The notes below the pieces were generated by a model. The model ran no database searches, was not told the origin of the DNA, and saw only the letters and a list, made by a program, of their open reading frames with translations. A DNA stretch of 64,000 nucleotides from Tenacibaculum finnmarkense genomovar ulcerans (GTDB lineage Bacteria > Bacteroidota > Bacteroidia > Flavobacteriales > Flavobacteriaceae): the NCBI RefSeq assembly GCF_900239495.1, contig NZ_OENE01000014.1:1-64000 (forward strand), written 5' to 3'. How positions within the stretch are numbered: the stretch's first letter is position 1; every line of letters starts with the position of its first letter. Shown one piece after another: positions 1 through 8,760 of this stretch. Made by a program: the position numbers and the translations under genes.

Positions 1-82
1 TCTGTTTTAGGAAAACATTTTTTGGATCAGTTTCTAGCTTTTTTTTGATGATTCTTGTCAATTTTAGTGATTTTAATGACTA

Positions 83-390
83 AAAAGTTCTCGATATAAT
101 TTTTTGAAGGAAAAAAATCACTCGAACTGACAGCCGTAATTTTTTAAGGTGTTTTTTATTTTATCATAGTTCTCTTTTTGATGGGGATGCTGAGCTAAAT
201 TGAGTATGATGTTTGTTTATTTTAAAAACAGATTCTTCGGTTGAAAAAAGTTCTCGATACAATTTTTTGAAGGAAAAAAATCACTCGAACTGACAGCTGT
301 AATTTTTTGAGGTGTTTTTTGTCTTACCATTAGTTCTCTTTTTGATGGGATGCTGAACTAATTTTAGTATGACGTTTGTTTATTTTAAAA
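83..390. repeat. Imperfect tandem duplication carrying the R2 hairpin repeat
   Basis: Two direct copies begin at 83 and 246, about 163 bases apart. Each starts with a block reading TTCTCGATAYAATTTTTTGA, then GGAAAAAAATCACTCGAACTGACAG split across the same 51-base unit (83-133 and 246-296), which is identical except for one base. The following ~95 bases are similar but diverged, including a variant of GATGCTGAACTAA followed by AGTATGA. A short third trace (ATCACTCGAA) lies at 391-400. The 51-base block can fold: ATTTTTT pairs with AAAAAAT around a short GAAGG loop. Related copies occur at 10191-10236 and 10278-10327. No coding sequence is evident across 1-815. Confidence 0.75.
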
Positions 391-463
391 AATCACTCGA
401 ATTGATAGGGTAGAGATTGGTGGAATTATAGTTGATGTATCGATTTATGAAAATTAACACAAA

Positions 464-559
464 TGCCTAGCCCCGATTGAAGCATTTGTTTGAGCTCTTT
501 TTTGTTTTTTTCAAACAAAAAAAGCGAGTGCGGAAAGCGGGAAATTGCTTCAAAAAAAT
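464..559 (+). repeat. Dispersed intergenic palindromic repeat R1, copy A
   Basis: This block of about 95 bases runs from CCTAGCCCCGATTGAAGC through an AT-rich centre to GCGGAAAGCGGGAAATTGCT. It recurs in inverted orientation at 17622-17728 with near identity outside the central loop. The ends are inverted (GAAGCATTT / AAATTGCTTC) and the inner part can pair (CTCTTTTTTG with CAAAAAAAGCGAG), so it may form a hairpin in DNA or RNA. Blocks of this kind are scattered between genes in flavobacterial genomes, as REP-like elements or bidirectional terminators. Its function here is not known. Confidence 0.75.
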
Positions 560-795
560 AGTACTGTGAATTCTAAATTAAACAATGTTTTTTAATAGGT
601 ATTAATGGTGTTTTGCTGGTTAAAAGCAAATTATTTTAATGAAAAAGTTGTTTTTTAATATGAGTAAGTACTTTTTAAGTAGTCTTAATAAGATTTATAG
701 ACGATCTTTTTTAATGTAACTGCCTGTATATTAGCTTTTAGGTAATATAGTATTTGTGTTTATGGGCTGTGTTTAATATTTATATGATTTAAACC

Positions 796-823
796 TTGCA
801 ATTACTTATAAAATGTATATTTG
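796..823 (+). promoter_or_regulatory. Promoter of the cytolysin-like gene
   Basis: A TTG at 796-798 lies 17 bases upstream of a perfect Bacteroidetes -7 element, TATATTTG, at 816-823. Transcription would start near 829. The upstream TTG and GTG codons at 821-826 would then lie outside the mRNA, which supports an ATG start at 839 or 848. Confidence 0.6.
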
Positions 824-838
824 GTGAAAAACATAATT

Positions 839-2332
839 ATGTATAAAATGACTAAAATAGTATTACCTTTTGTAATGGCTTTTCTGTTTTTGGCTTGTAG
901 CGAAAATGAAACAATGCCTGTATTTGATAAGGTTGAATTAAATGAGTATTTAAATAATTTACCTTCTGTTTTACAGATAGCGCCTTTTGAGGAGCGAAAA
1001 ATAATTCAAAAAAATGCGCGTAGAGATCAGTATACTCTAGAGGAGTATGAGGTTGCAGTGGGATTTGATGAACAGTTTTTATTTAATCCGAGTAGTGAGA
1101 TTTTTTATCCCGGGTCATTGGTTGTGGCAAGTTCGGTTGTGGAAGGGTCTTATAAACCAATATCGGCACCAAGGGCTGCGATTGTTTTGTCTACTTCATT
1201 AACTGGTGATAAAACATCAATTACTGTTGATTCTCCAAAATTATCGACTACAAGAGATGCTATTAGTACACTTTTAAAGGATCGAAATTTTGATATTCCT
1301 CCTGCTAATTTACGTTATACTACTGATGAAGTTTTTAGTAATAATCACCTGAAAATAGCGCTAGGTGGTAATTATGAAGGGTTTGGTACAAATGTATCGG
1401 GGAGTTTAGCGTTTAACTATGAGAAAGAAACAACAAAGGTTGTGGTTAAAATGATCCAAAAATTTTATACTATAGATGTTGATGTGCCTGATCAATCAGC
1501 TGCTTTTTTTAACGAAAGTTTTGATTTTAAAGAAAAAATAGTGAATCATAAGCCTTTATATGTGTCGTCTGTAACTTATGGTCGAGTATTTTTAATGAGT
1601 ATAGAGTCTACTATGAGTAAGGTGGAATTAGAGGCGGCTTTACAGGCTTCGTTTTTAGGTGGTTCAGTTGGGGTAAATGCTGAAACTGAGTTTGGTAAAA
1701 TAGTAAAAACATCAACAATAAAGGCTACAATTGTAGGGGGTAGTGCTACGATTGCAGGACAGGAAATTGGAGATCTTAGTGCGGTAAAAGAGTTTATAGC
1801 TAGCGGTGCTTCGTATAGTAAAGAAAACCCTGGATTGCCTATTTCCTATAGGTTAAGGGAGTTAGGTAATAATGAGGTTTTTACCAATGTGTTGTATTCT
1901 AAATATACCAAAAGAGTAAGGGTTGATCAGATTTCTAATAAAAGTATTGATTTTGATATTAATTTAGATTGGTATGGTTTAAAAACTAAAGCTGGATCGG
2001 TGTTGAAACCTGAAAGAGTGTTTATTAGAAGGGTAGATGTTGTAACAGGGAAATCGAATGAAAAAGAATTGTTTTTTGGTTCGGAATATAAAGTGAAAAG
2101 TAGGCTTGAGTTATTAACTAAAAAGGATAAGGTTTATATTGTTTTTAGAGATTATAGCAATAAAGATACGCATGTTTTTGCTTTGCCTGCAATGCTTGAT
2201 TTAATTAAAAAAGGATTGCTAACAAGTAATGGGCATTTATATGATTTAGATAAAAGTCCGTTAAAAACAGAGGAGTTATATCATAATTCATCAATATTAA
2301 CGCTAGGGATTGAATCGTATAAAATTTATTAA
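839..2332 (+). CDS. Cholesterol-dependent-cytolysin-like (thiol-activated cytolysin family) lipoprotein
   Basis: This is a predicted pore-forming protein of 497 residues. A lipoprotein signal ends at the lipobox FLAC, with Cys20 as the lipid-modified residue. The CDC core is recognisable: QKFYTIDVDVPDQSAAFF, then SSVTYGRVFLMSIEST, a glycine pair in VGGSATI, and ENPGLPISYRLREL. Family members form beta-barrel pores after ring assembly on membranes. The C-terminal membrane-recognition domain is short and has no Trp-rich undecapeptide (ECTGLAWEWWR in classical toxins). The lipobox Cys is the only Cys in the protein, so classical thiol activation and cholesterol recognition are not expected. This resembles the CDC-like proteins described in Bacteroidetes such as Elizabethkingia. 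Residues after Cys20 are SENE, near the flavobacterial surface-export signal S-(D/E)3, so surface exposure is possible (inference). ATG 839 was chosen because the promoter -7 element covers the upstream TTG; ATG 848 is equally possible. Confidence 0.85.
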   Translation: MYKMTKIVLPFVMAFLFLACSENETMPVFDKVELNEYLNNLPSVLQIAPFEERKIIQKNARRDQYTLEEYEVAVGFDEQFLFNPSSEIFYPGSLVVASSVVEGSYKPISAPRAAIVLSTSLTGDKTSITVDSPKLSTTRDAISTLLKDRNFDIPPANLRYTTDEVFSNNHLKIALGGNYEGFGTNVSGSLAFNYEKETTKVVVKMIQKFYTIDVDVPDQSAAFFNESFDFKEKIVNHKPLYVSSVTYGRVFLMSIESTMSKVELEAALQASFLGGSVGVNAETEFGKIVKTSTIKATIVGGSATIAGQEIGDLSAVKEFIASGASYSKENPGLPISYRLRELGNNEVFTNVLYSKYTKRVRVDQISNKSIDFDINLDWYGLKTKAGSVLKPERVFIRRVDVVTGKSNEKELFFGSEYKVKSRLELLTKKDKVYIVFRDYSNKDTHVFALPAMLDLIKKGLLTSNGHLYDLDKSPLKTEELYHNSSILTLGIESYKIY

Positions 2333-2377
2333 AACGACTTCATGTTTTAAGTTTAATTTATAATTTTTTGATTTAAA

Positions 2378-2413
2378 AAAAATCTCTAAGAACAATTGTT
2401 CTTAGAGATTTTT
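2378..2413. terminator. Bidirectional terminator between convergent genes
   Basis: A perfect palindrome at 2381-2410 (AATCTCTAAGAACAA and its complement), flanked by A's on the left and T's on the right, lies between the cytolysin-like gene and the convergent small exported-protein gene. The A/T flanks allow termination in both directions. Confidence 0.85.
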
Positions 2414-2439
2414 AATTTAAAGTATTTTTAATTGATTAA

Positions 2440-2622
2440 TTAAAAACCACCAGTACCTGGAGATTCAGGAGCTATAGGGCTTTGAGCTTGTGCTTTTTGA
2501 GGGCTTAAAATCATATAGGTTCCAAGCGCTGTTAAGGCTGCGTACTTACCGTGTTTTCCGATTTTCTGTAAAGCTTCTTTACGGCTAATATTGGTGTCTT
2601 TTGATATATCTTGTTTTTTCAT
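2440..2622 (-). CDS. Small putative exported protein behind the M43 protease
   Basis: This 60-residue protein starts 21 bases after the stop of the giant M43 protease, on the same strand, and is probably in the same transcript. A basic, Lys/Arg-rich N-terminus (MKKQDISKDTNISRKEA) is followed by a moderately hydrophobic stretch (YAALTALGTYMILSP) and an AQA/Q site, then a Pro/Gly-rich tail of about 14 residues. This resembles an export signal with almost nothing after it, or a small membrane-anchored peptide. Short proteins of this appearance occur beside secreted enzymes in flavobacteria, but I know no function for them. Its position suggests a role in making or exporting the protease; this is inference only. 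Confidence 0.6.
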   Translation of the reverse strand: MKKQDISKDTNISRKEALQKIGKHGKYAALTALGTYMILSPQKAQAQSPIAPESPGTGGF

Positions 2623-2643
2623 GATGTTTTGTTTTTTAAATTT

Positions 2644-5600
2644 TTAGTTTAAAATTATTTTTTTGTTTACTCTTTTTAAATCGCTTGTTACAGTAACAAT
2701 ATAAACACCTGCTGATACTTTAGGTAAGTTTATTAGGCTTGTTCCGTTTGATTTAAAAGTTTTGCTTAAAATTTGTTTTCCTATTGCTGAATATATAACA
2801 ATCGTATTGTTTTCTGATTGTAATCCTGTAATAGTTAACTGGTTTGTAGCTGATTGAGAAATTGAAATATCGCTTAATATTTGCGCTTCATTACTTGCTT
2901 TTTTCGAAGTTGTATGTATAAAGAACTGCCCTGAATTAGTCGTTTTCTTTAAGGTTACACTATAATCTTCTTTTGATAAGTTAATGAATTTATTGTTTTC
3001 TTTATCTTCTAAAAATACACTAGTATTTGCTGGTAGATTAAAAGATTCGGCAGAAAAAACAATAGTTTGGTTTGCGTTTGCTTTAATTCCTACAGGAACA
3101 ATTGTTGTAGCTAAATCATTAATTGGTAACGATTGAACTGCATAATCTGTAGTGTTTTGCTTGTTTACCAATTTTGTAAATACACTAAAATTACTTTTTG
3201 ATCCTTTAAAAACACTTCCATCAAAACCATTGTCAAAACCAGTGGTTGCGCCGTTTAAGTAATAGATTTTTGCTGTTTTAGCAGTTCCTTTACTTGAAGT
3301 TGCTGTAATGTTTATTTGTGTTTTAGTATTCGCTTGTCTTTGAAAAACCCCCGCAGTATGTGATTGATTATTTTTATCAAAAGTTACATTGGTATTTGCA
3401 TTAGCACTTACAAAGAAACCTTGTGTTGGTGCTATTTGAAAAGTATTATCAATACCTGCTAGTTTTAAATCATAATTATTAGTTGCTTGATTCCATAACC
3501 AAATTGTAGCTTCTTTTACAACGGTATTTAAAGGATTAGCATTGAAAAATTCGCCTAAATTAATGTAAGCAGCATACGGATTTCCAACTAAGTTATAGTT
3601 ATTTACTCCTGTTGTTACAGCAGTTGTTACAGTTTGATAATTTGCATTACCTGTAAATTTAATAGCATCAACAGTTTTTAATTTAACAGAATATCCTTTT
3701 CCTGAAACAATACTTCCTGTTGCAGCCGTTGTTTGATAATCCCAAGCTGTTCCGTCATTTTTGTAAGGAGCTAAACCGATATTTTTAGCTGTTCCTGAAG
3801 CAAAATTATTATTTACAATAATGTTTGTTAAAGTTTCATTACTTAATGGTGAACTTACTAAATACCAGTTATCAGTTGTTAAGTTTCTGTTGTAAGTAAC
3901 ATTAGCGGTTAATTTGCTATTTGTAATTAATGTAGCTCCTGATTCAATTGTAATTTTATTTACAGTAACTTCTTGTGTTAATGTAGGGAAATTACTTGCA
4001 TTTGTAGGGATAATAACATCATCAGCACTTGTTGGAACGGTATTTCCTATCCAGTTATTTGCATTATTCCAATCAGTATCTGTTGCTCCTGACCATGTAA
4101 TTGTTGTTGGTAAGGTAGTTGCACCAGCTAAAATAGCACCTTTTGGTTTGGTGTAAAAAGCATACTCTGTAATAGTGTATTGACTACCATCTGCTAGAAC
4201 AGTAACTTTAAACCAACCATATACGGTAGCACCTTGGTATAATGCTTCAAAACCAACATACCCAGTTTTTCCTGCCCATTCAGTATAAGAAGGTGTATGG
4301 ATATTAGGTCCGTATTTATAAGTGAAATTATCTTTTTCTGAAATTAACTGCCCCTCGTTGATAAGTGTAATATTATCAGTACTATTATTTAGTATTAAAT
4401 TTTTACCGCTGTTTTCAATTTTTAAATCACTTCCAGATTTCCAAGCACCAAATGATTGATTATTATTATCAGCATCTAAATCATAAAGCATAAAAGGACC
4501 CCAAGGAGTGCTAGCATTTAAAGTTCCTGTAATAATTTGATAAGGGTCAGAGAAATTAAAGTCAAGGGTGTTTACTTTATTGTTGATATCAGCATAACCA
4601 TTATTAAAAGCAGTACTGTTAAAAGTAATATCATAATTAGTAGAAGCATCATTTCCATGACTACTTAACGTTCCTGTAATTGTTAAACGAACTTCTTTTT
4701 CGTTTAAATAGATAACTTCAACATCGTAATCATTAGCTATTGTTGTTGTAAAATCGGTTCCTTTTACAAATTGTTTATCTGTGAAATTAGCTACACCTCC
4801 AATGCGAATTGTTGAAGTGAAATTAATAATTCCTGTGTTTTCTTCATTTTCAGCAACAGTTTTAGAACTAAATTCTAAATCAGAATTATCACCTCTAAAG
4901 ACTAATTGTCCTGCTTCGATATCGCCATTAGGCTGTGTAGAAAAAGCGTATTCATAAACAGTAAATGTTTTACCATCGGCAGAAATATTAGCTTTTACCC
5001 ATCCGTGAACGATTTCTCCATTATGAACTGCTTCAAAACCAATATAACCAGTTTTACCGTCCCAATCAGTATAAGTTTCATGTCTCATATCTAATTGACC
5101 AGGATATGCCTCAGGAGCTGTAAAATTACTTGCAGTAGAAATTAATGTGTTTTCTGGTAAAAATGTAATATTTCTTGTTCCATTATTGGTAACTAATCTC
5201 TTTCCGTAGGTTTCAAATTTTAAATATTCTTTTTGAGTATCTTTATCAGTATGTGCCCAAATACCATAAAAATGAGGACCATCTATTTCTGTTAAATTGT
5301 AATTAAACCAATTATTAGCCTTGTTTGCTGATAAGTCAGCATTATCTACAAAAATAATTTCGTAAGGATCTCTGTATTTAAGAGCAATGCTATTTTCTTT
5401 GTTTTGAACTTTATCAAATCCAGTAGTAAAAGCACTACTGTTGAAAGCAATATTGTAGTTGTTGCTATCAATTTTAGCGTGACTAATAGTAGTTCCTGTA
5501 ATTGTTACTTGTGCTTCTTTAGCATTTACATAACTAACTGCTACGGTAAAATCACTTGGAAAAGTACTTGTAAAATCAGTTCCTTTTACAAACGTTTTAT

Positions 5601-8331
5601 TAGCGAAATTTGCAACGCCATCAATAGTAATAGTAGTTGAGAAATTAAACTCTCCTGCGTTATCAGTAGTCTCTATAGCTTCTGTGGAAGCTAAAATTAG
5701 TTCAGAGGCATCTAAATCAAATAATTTCTGCCCTGCTTTAATATCTCCTTTAGGTTCAGTAGAAAAAGCATATTCATATACCGTTAAAGTTTCCCCATCG
5801 GCAGAAACACTAGCTTTCATCCATCCGTGAATAATTTCACCGTTATGTTCAGCTTCAAATCCAAGATATCCAGTTTTACCATCCCAATCGGTATAAGTAT
5901 CATAACTCATATCTAATTGACCAGGATATGCGGCAGGAGCAGTAAAGTTATCTGTTTTAGAAATTACTGTATTTTTAGGTAAAAATGAAATATCTCTTGT
6001 TCCTGTATTGGTAACTAATCTTTTTCCGTAGGTTTCTAATTTTAATTTACCTGCTTCAAAAAGCCAAACACCATAATCATTAGATCCATTTATTTTTGTT
6101 AAATTTAAATTATCCCAACCAGCTCCTGTGGTCGCTGTAATGTCTGCAATGTCATCATAAATAATTTCATAAGGATCTCTAAAGACAACATCAAAAGTAT
6201 TGGTTTTATTTATAACACTGTCAAATCCATTTGTAAATGCACTACTATTTAAACTAATATTGTAATTAGAATTATCAGCTATAGCATGGTTTGTAGTAGT
6301 TCCTGAAATTGTTACTTCAAGTTCATCTTTACTGATATAATTAAAGGCAACGGTAAAATCACTTGGGAAATTAGTTGTAAAATCAGTTCCTTTTACAAAT
6401 ATTTTATTTGAAAACTCTGCCGCTCCAGAAAGCGTAACTTTGGTTGAATAATTAAACGCTCCTGTATTATCAGTTGCTTCTTTAATTTCTTTAGATACAA
6501 AAAGTAATTCAGATGCTGAAGTATCATATAAAGTTTGCCCTGCTAAAATATCACCACTAGGTTCGGTAGAAAAAGCGTATTCGTAAACGGTTAATGTTTC
6601 ACCATCAGCAGAAACACTAGCTTTCATCCATCCGTGGATAGTTTCTCCGTTATGATCTGCTTCAAATCCGATATATCCAGTTTTTCCATCCCAATCAGTA
6701 TAAGTATCATAACTCATATCTAATTGACCAGGATAAGCTTCAGGAGCGGTAAAATTACTTACTGTAGAAATTACTGTATTTTTAGGTAAAAGTGTAATAT
6801 CTCTTGTTCCTGTATTGGTAACTAACCTTTTTCCGTAAGTTTCTAATTTTAACTGTCCTGTTTTATATGCCCAAGTACCATAAGCATTATCACCATTTAT
6901 TTTGGTTAAATTTAAATTATCCCAAATCGCACCTGTAGTTGCAGAAATATCTGTAATATCATGATAAATAATTTCATAAGGACTATAAAATTTAAAGTCT
7001 AAACCGATAGATGTACAGCTTAAGGTTTGACCTGGACTAAACGCACTAGTATCAAAAGATAAGTTTACTGTTTCATTATTGGTTTCTAGGTGACTTGTTG
7101 CAGTTCCTGATACTGTTAGAGTCGCTGTTGTTGTAGAGGTAATTGCTACTGTAGAAGATAATCCTTGAGGTAAAGCAATACTATATTGATTACCTTGAGT
7201 TAAGTTACCCGTTGAAGCGCTAAAAGTAGCATTATCAAGAGTTACCGTTATTTCTTGGTTAAATCTACCATCGTTTGCTACTAATTCTTTAACTGTATTA
7301 TTATTTAAAGCAATGGCACCGCCAGTATTATTAACACCAGTATCAATTAAATTTTGATCTTGCCATAAAGTTTTACGAGCAGGATGTTGTAAAGCCGCTA
7401 ACATACGATCTGTTTGTCCTTTGGTAAACATTCTGTAACAACCATCGGCAGCACCATTATATCCCATGTAATTTTCATAGTTGATAAATTCTCCATTACA
7501 GTTTTTAGTAGGAGAACAATTAGCACCAACTACATCTTTATCTTCGGCAGGCGTGTCATCTACTTCATCATTAGTAGCAGTACAACCTCCTTGAAATGTA
7601 TGTATAAGGTTAAAGAAGTGACCAAATTCATGAGTAAATACAGAAGCAAATTCTTTTCCTGTATTTCCGTGTAAATAGGCTCCGTTATATACAACTCTTG
7701 CAGTATTTGCATCCGACATTGAGCTGTTAGGATACCAAGCAACACCAGATTGATTCGTATCACCATCGGCATATAATTCTGCCTGAAGATAGATGTTCAT
7801 ATATTTATAATTGTCCCAAGCATCGGCAGCAATTTGAGCGTCATATCCGCCACCGTTACCGTAACCAGCTTTTTCATCGTAAAAAACAACACCACTAGTA
7901 CAGTTTCCGTTTGGGTCTAATTTTGCTAATTTAAATTCGATATCTAAGCTACTTTTTCTAGCTTCAAAAAACGGGTCAACACCTGCAAAATCATCATTTA
8001 AACCTTGAAAATCAAGATTAAGTTTTTCTAAAGCTACTTTAATTTTATCGAGAGTAACTGTAGCTCCATTCTGATTTTCGCCATATACATGAAAAACTAC
8101 AGGAATGGTGTATGTTCTAGCACGTTGAGATTTTTGATTTCTCGCTAATTGTTTGGTGGTTTTGTTAAATTCAAGGTATTCCTTTCTTGCTTTAGGATGT
8201 TTTTTGAATATCAATTCATTTTGAATACTTGCTTTACAAGCATGCTTATTGTGTTCCGATTTTTGTGCAAAAATTTTGGACTGTAAAAAAGTAACCAAAA
8301 TTAGCAACAGCAGTGTAATTTTATTCTTCAT
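2644..8331 (-). CDS. Giant secreted M43 (pappalysin-type) metalloprotease with T9SS sorting domain
   Basis: This 1895-residue secreted zinc protease starts with a signal peptide (MKNKITLLLLILVTFLQS...FAQ) and a propeptide. The M43 catalytic domain (about 75-325) has zinc ligands in HEFGHFFNLIH (His234, Glu235, His238, His244) and a Met-turn at NYMGYNG followed by GCYRMFTKGQ. The position usually Gly in HExxHxxGxxH is Asn here. Residues about 345-1405 hold four repeats of ~270 residues, each with a beta-rich half and a conserved half (PYEII...YGKRLVTN...WDGKTGY.GFEA...GWMKASVSADG...AG). About 1410-1895 is a module shared with the M9 collagenase at 45215-49582. It ends in a T9SS type A sorting domain (GVYIVTVTSDLKRVNKKIILN region). 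M43 enzymes cleave host or matrix proteins; the substrate here is unknown. The small exported protein at 2440-2622 probably shares its transcript. Confidence 0.9.
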   Translation of the reverse strand: MKNKITLLLLILVTFLQSKIFAQKSEHNKHACKASIQNELIFKKHPKARKEYLEFNKTTKQLARNQKSQRARTYTIPVVFHVYGENQNGATVTLDKIKVALEKLNLDFQGLNDDFAGVDPFFEARKSSLDIEFKLAKLDPNGNCTSGVVFYDEKAGYGNGGGYDAQIAADAWDNYKYMNIYLQAELYADGDTNQSGVAWYPNSSMSDANTARVVYNGAYLHGNTGKEFASVFTHEFGHFFNLIHTFQGGCTATNDEVDDTPAEDKDVVGANCSPTKNCNGEFINYENYMGYNGAADGCYRMFTKGQTDRMLAALQHPARKTLWQDQNLIDTGVNNTGGAIALNNNTVKELVANDGRFNQEITVTLDNATFSASTGNLTQGNQYSIALPQGLSSTVAITSTTTATLTVSGTATSHLETNNETVNLSFDTSAFSPGQTLSCTSIGLDFKFYSPYEIIYHDITDISATTGAIWDNLNLTKINGDNAYGTWAYKTGQLKLETYGKRLVTNTGTRDITLLPKNTVISTVSNFTAPEAYPGQLDMSYDTYTDWDGKTGYIGFEADHNGETIHGWMKASVSADGETLTVYEYAFSTEPSGDILAGQTLYDTSASELLFVSKEIKEATDNTGAFNYSTKVTLSGAAEFSNKIFVKGTDFTTNFPSDFTVAFNYISKDELEVTISGTTTNHAIADNSNYNISLNSSAFTNGFDSVINKTNTFDVVFRDPYEIIYDDIADITATTGAGWDNLNLTKINGSNDYGVWLFEAGKLKLETYGKRLVTNTGTRDISFLPKNTVISKTDNFTAPAAYPGQLDMSYDTYTDWDGKTGYLGFEAEHNGEIIHGWMKASVSADGETLTVYEYAFSTEPKGDIKAGQKLFDLDASELILASTEAIETTDNAGEFNFSTTITIDGVANFANKTFVKGTDFTSTFPSDFTVAVSYVNAKEAQVTITGTTISHAKIDSNNYNIAFNSSAFTTGFDKVQNKENSIALKYRDPYEIIFVDNADLSANKANNWFNYNLTEIDGPHFYGIWAHTDKDTQKEYLKFETYGKRLVTNNGTRNITFLPENTLISTASNFTAPEAYPGQLDMRHETYTDWDGKTGYIGFEAVHNGEIVHGWVKANISADGKTFTVYEYAFSTQPNGDIEAGQLVFRGDNSDLEFSSKTVAENEENTGIINFTSTIRIGGVANFTDKQFVKGTDFTTTIANDYDVEVIYLNEKEVRLTITGTLSSHGNDASTNYDITFNSTAFNNGYADINNKVNTLDFNFSDPYQIITGTLNASTPWGPFMLYDLDADNNNQSFGAWKSGSDLKIENSGKNLILNNSTDNITLINEGQLISEKDNFTYKYGPNIHTPSYTEWAGKTGYVGFEALYQGATVYGWFKVTVLADGSQYTITEYAFYTKPKGAILAGATTLPTTITWSGATDTDWNNANNWIGNTVPTSADDVIIPTNASNFPTLTQEVTVNKITIESGATLITNSKLTANVTYNRNLTTDNWYLVSSPLSNETLTNIIVNNNFASGTAKNIGLAPYKNDGTAWDYQTTAATGSIVSGKGYSVKLKTVDAIKFTGNANYQTVTTAVTTGVNNYNLVGNPYAAYINLGEFFNANPLNTVVKEATIWLWNQATNNYDLKLAGIDNTFQIAPTQGFFVSANANTNVTFDKNNQSHTAGVFQRQANTKTQINITATSSKGTAKTAKIYYLNGATTGFDNGFDGSVFKGSKSNFSVFTKLVNKQNTTDYAVQSLPINDLATTIVPVGIKANANQTIVFSAESFNLPANTSVFLEDKENNKFINLSKEDYSVTLKKTTNSGQFFIHTTSKKASNEAQILSDISISQSATNQLTITGLQSENNTIVIYSAIGKQILSKTFKSNGTSLINLPKVSAGVYIVTVTSDLKRVNKKIILN
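4110..7300 (-). repeat. Four in-frame ~807-822 bp repeats inside the M43 protease gene
   Basis: The codons for PYEIIY-type anchors lie at 6964-6981, 6157-6174, 5350-5367 and 4528-4545, giving spacings of 807, 807 and 822 bases (269, 269 and 274 codons). Units 1-3 are close in DNA sequence in their second halves (LETYGKRLVTN, GQLDMSYDTYTDWDGKTGY, VSADGETLTVYEYAFST). Unit 4 is more diverged. The conserved half resembles the beta-sandwich modules ending in GW...V...DG...V.EYAF...I.AG seen in many secreted bacterial proteins. Their binding partner is unknown. Outer boundaries are approximate. Confidence 0.85.
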
Positions 8332-8760
8332 TTTGATGTTTTAGAACTACTTTAAAAGTAGTTTTAAGTTAATTTAATGTTAATTTGCGGGTAATATAAG
8401 TTTTATTGTTTGATTAGCACTGTTTTAGCTTAATTATTGATAATATTGTATATGTTTATGAATATTTATTCCTTTTATTGAGGATATTTAGGTGTGTTTT
8501 ACTTTCGAATATAGAATCTATAATCAAAAATTTTAAAACAGATTTACTTTTCATTTTAGAGTATTACGAAACTAATACATGTTTATTGTGTGATATGATT
8601 TTTTTTAGGCTATTTTTATTTTAAATATATATAAAAGAGGTAATTGCCTTGTAAAATACATAAAAAAAACCTCGTCAAATTTGACGAGGTTTTATTGTAT
8701 ATAAAATAATTTTAAGTTGAATTTCCGAAAAAAGAACTCCTTAAATTAATATTGAAAATT
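8332..8760. other. Intergenic region between the M43 protease and lpdA
   Basis: These 429 bases hold the lpdA terminator (8667-8694) and, at the left end, the unrecognised promoter region of the M43 gene. I found no good TAnnTTTG element, gene or RNA here; the sequence is A+T-rich and simple. Confidence 0.5.
8667..8694 (-). terminator. Terminator of lpdA
   Basis: The palindrome AAAACCTCGTCAAA / TTTGACGAGGTTTT lies about 70 bases after the lpdA stop codon. It has an A-run that becomes a U-run in the minus-strand transcript. Confidence 0.85.

Noticed and set aside
1..48. Plus-strand frame ending SVLGKHFLDQFLAFF then TGA
   Set aside because: It could be the last codons of a gene upstream of the window, but 15 residues are too few to recognise and the other frames look equally plausible.
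1..410. CRISPR-like array
   Set aside because: There are only two long, diverging direct repeats 163 bases apart, with no regular short repeat-spacer pattern and no cas genes.
821..838. TTG or GTG start for the cytolysin-like gene
   Set aside because: The -7 promoter element TATATTTG (816-823) overlaps it, so it would precede the transcription start.
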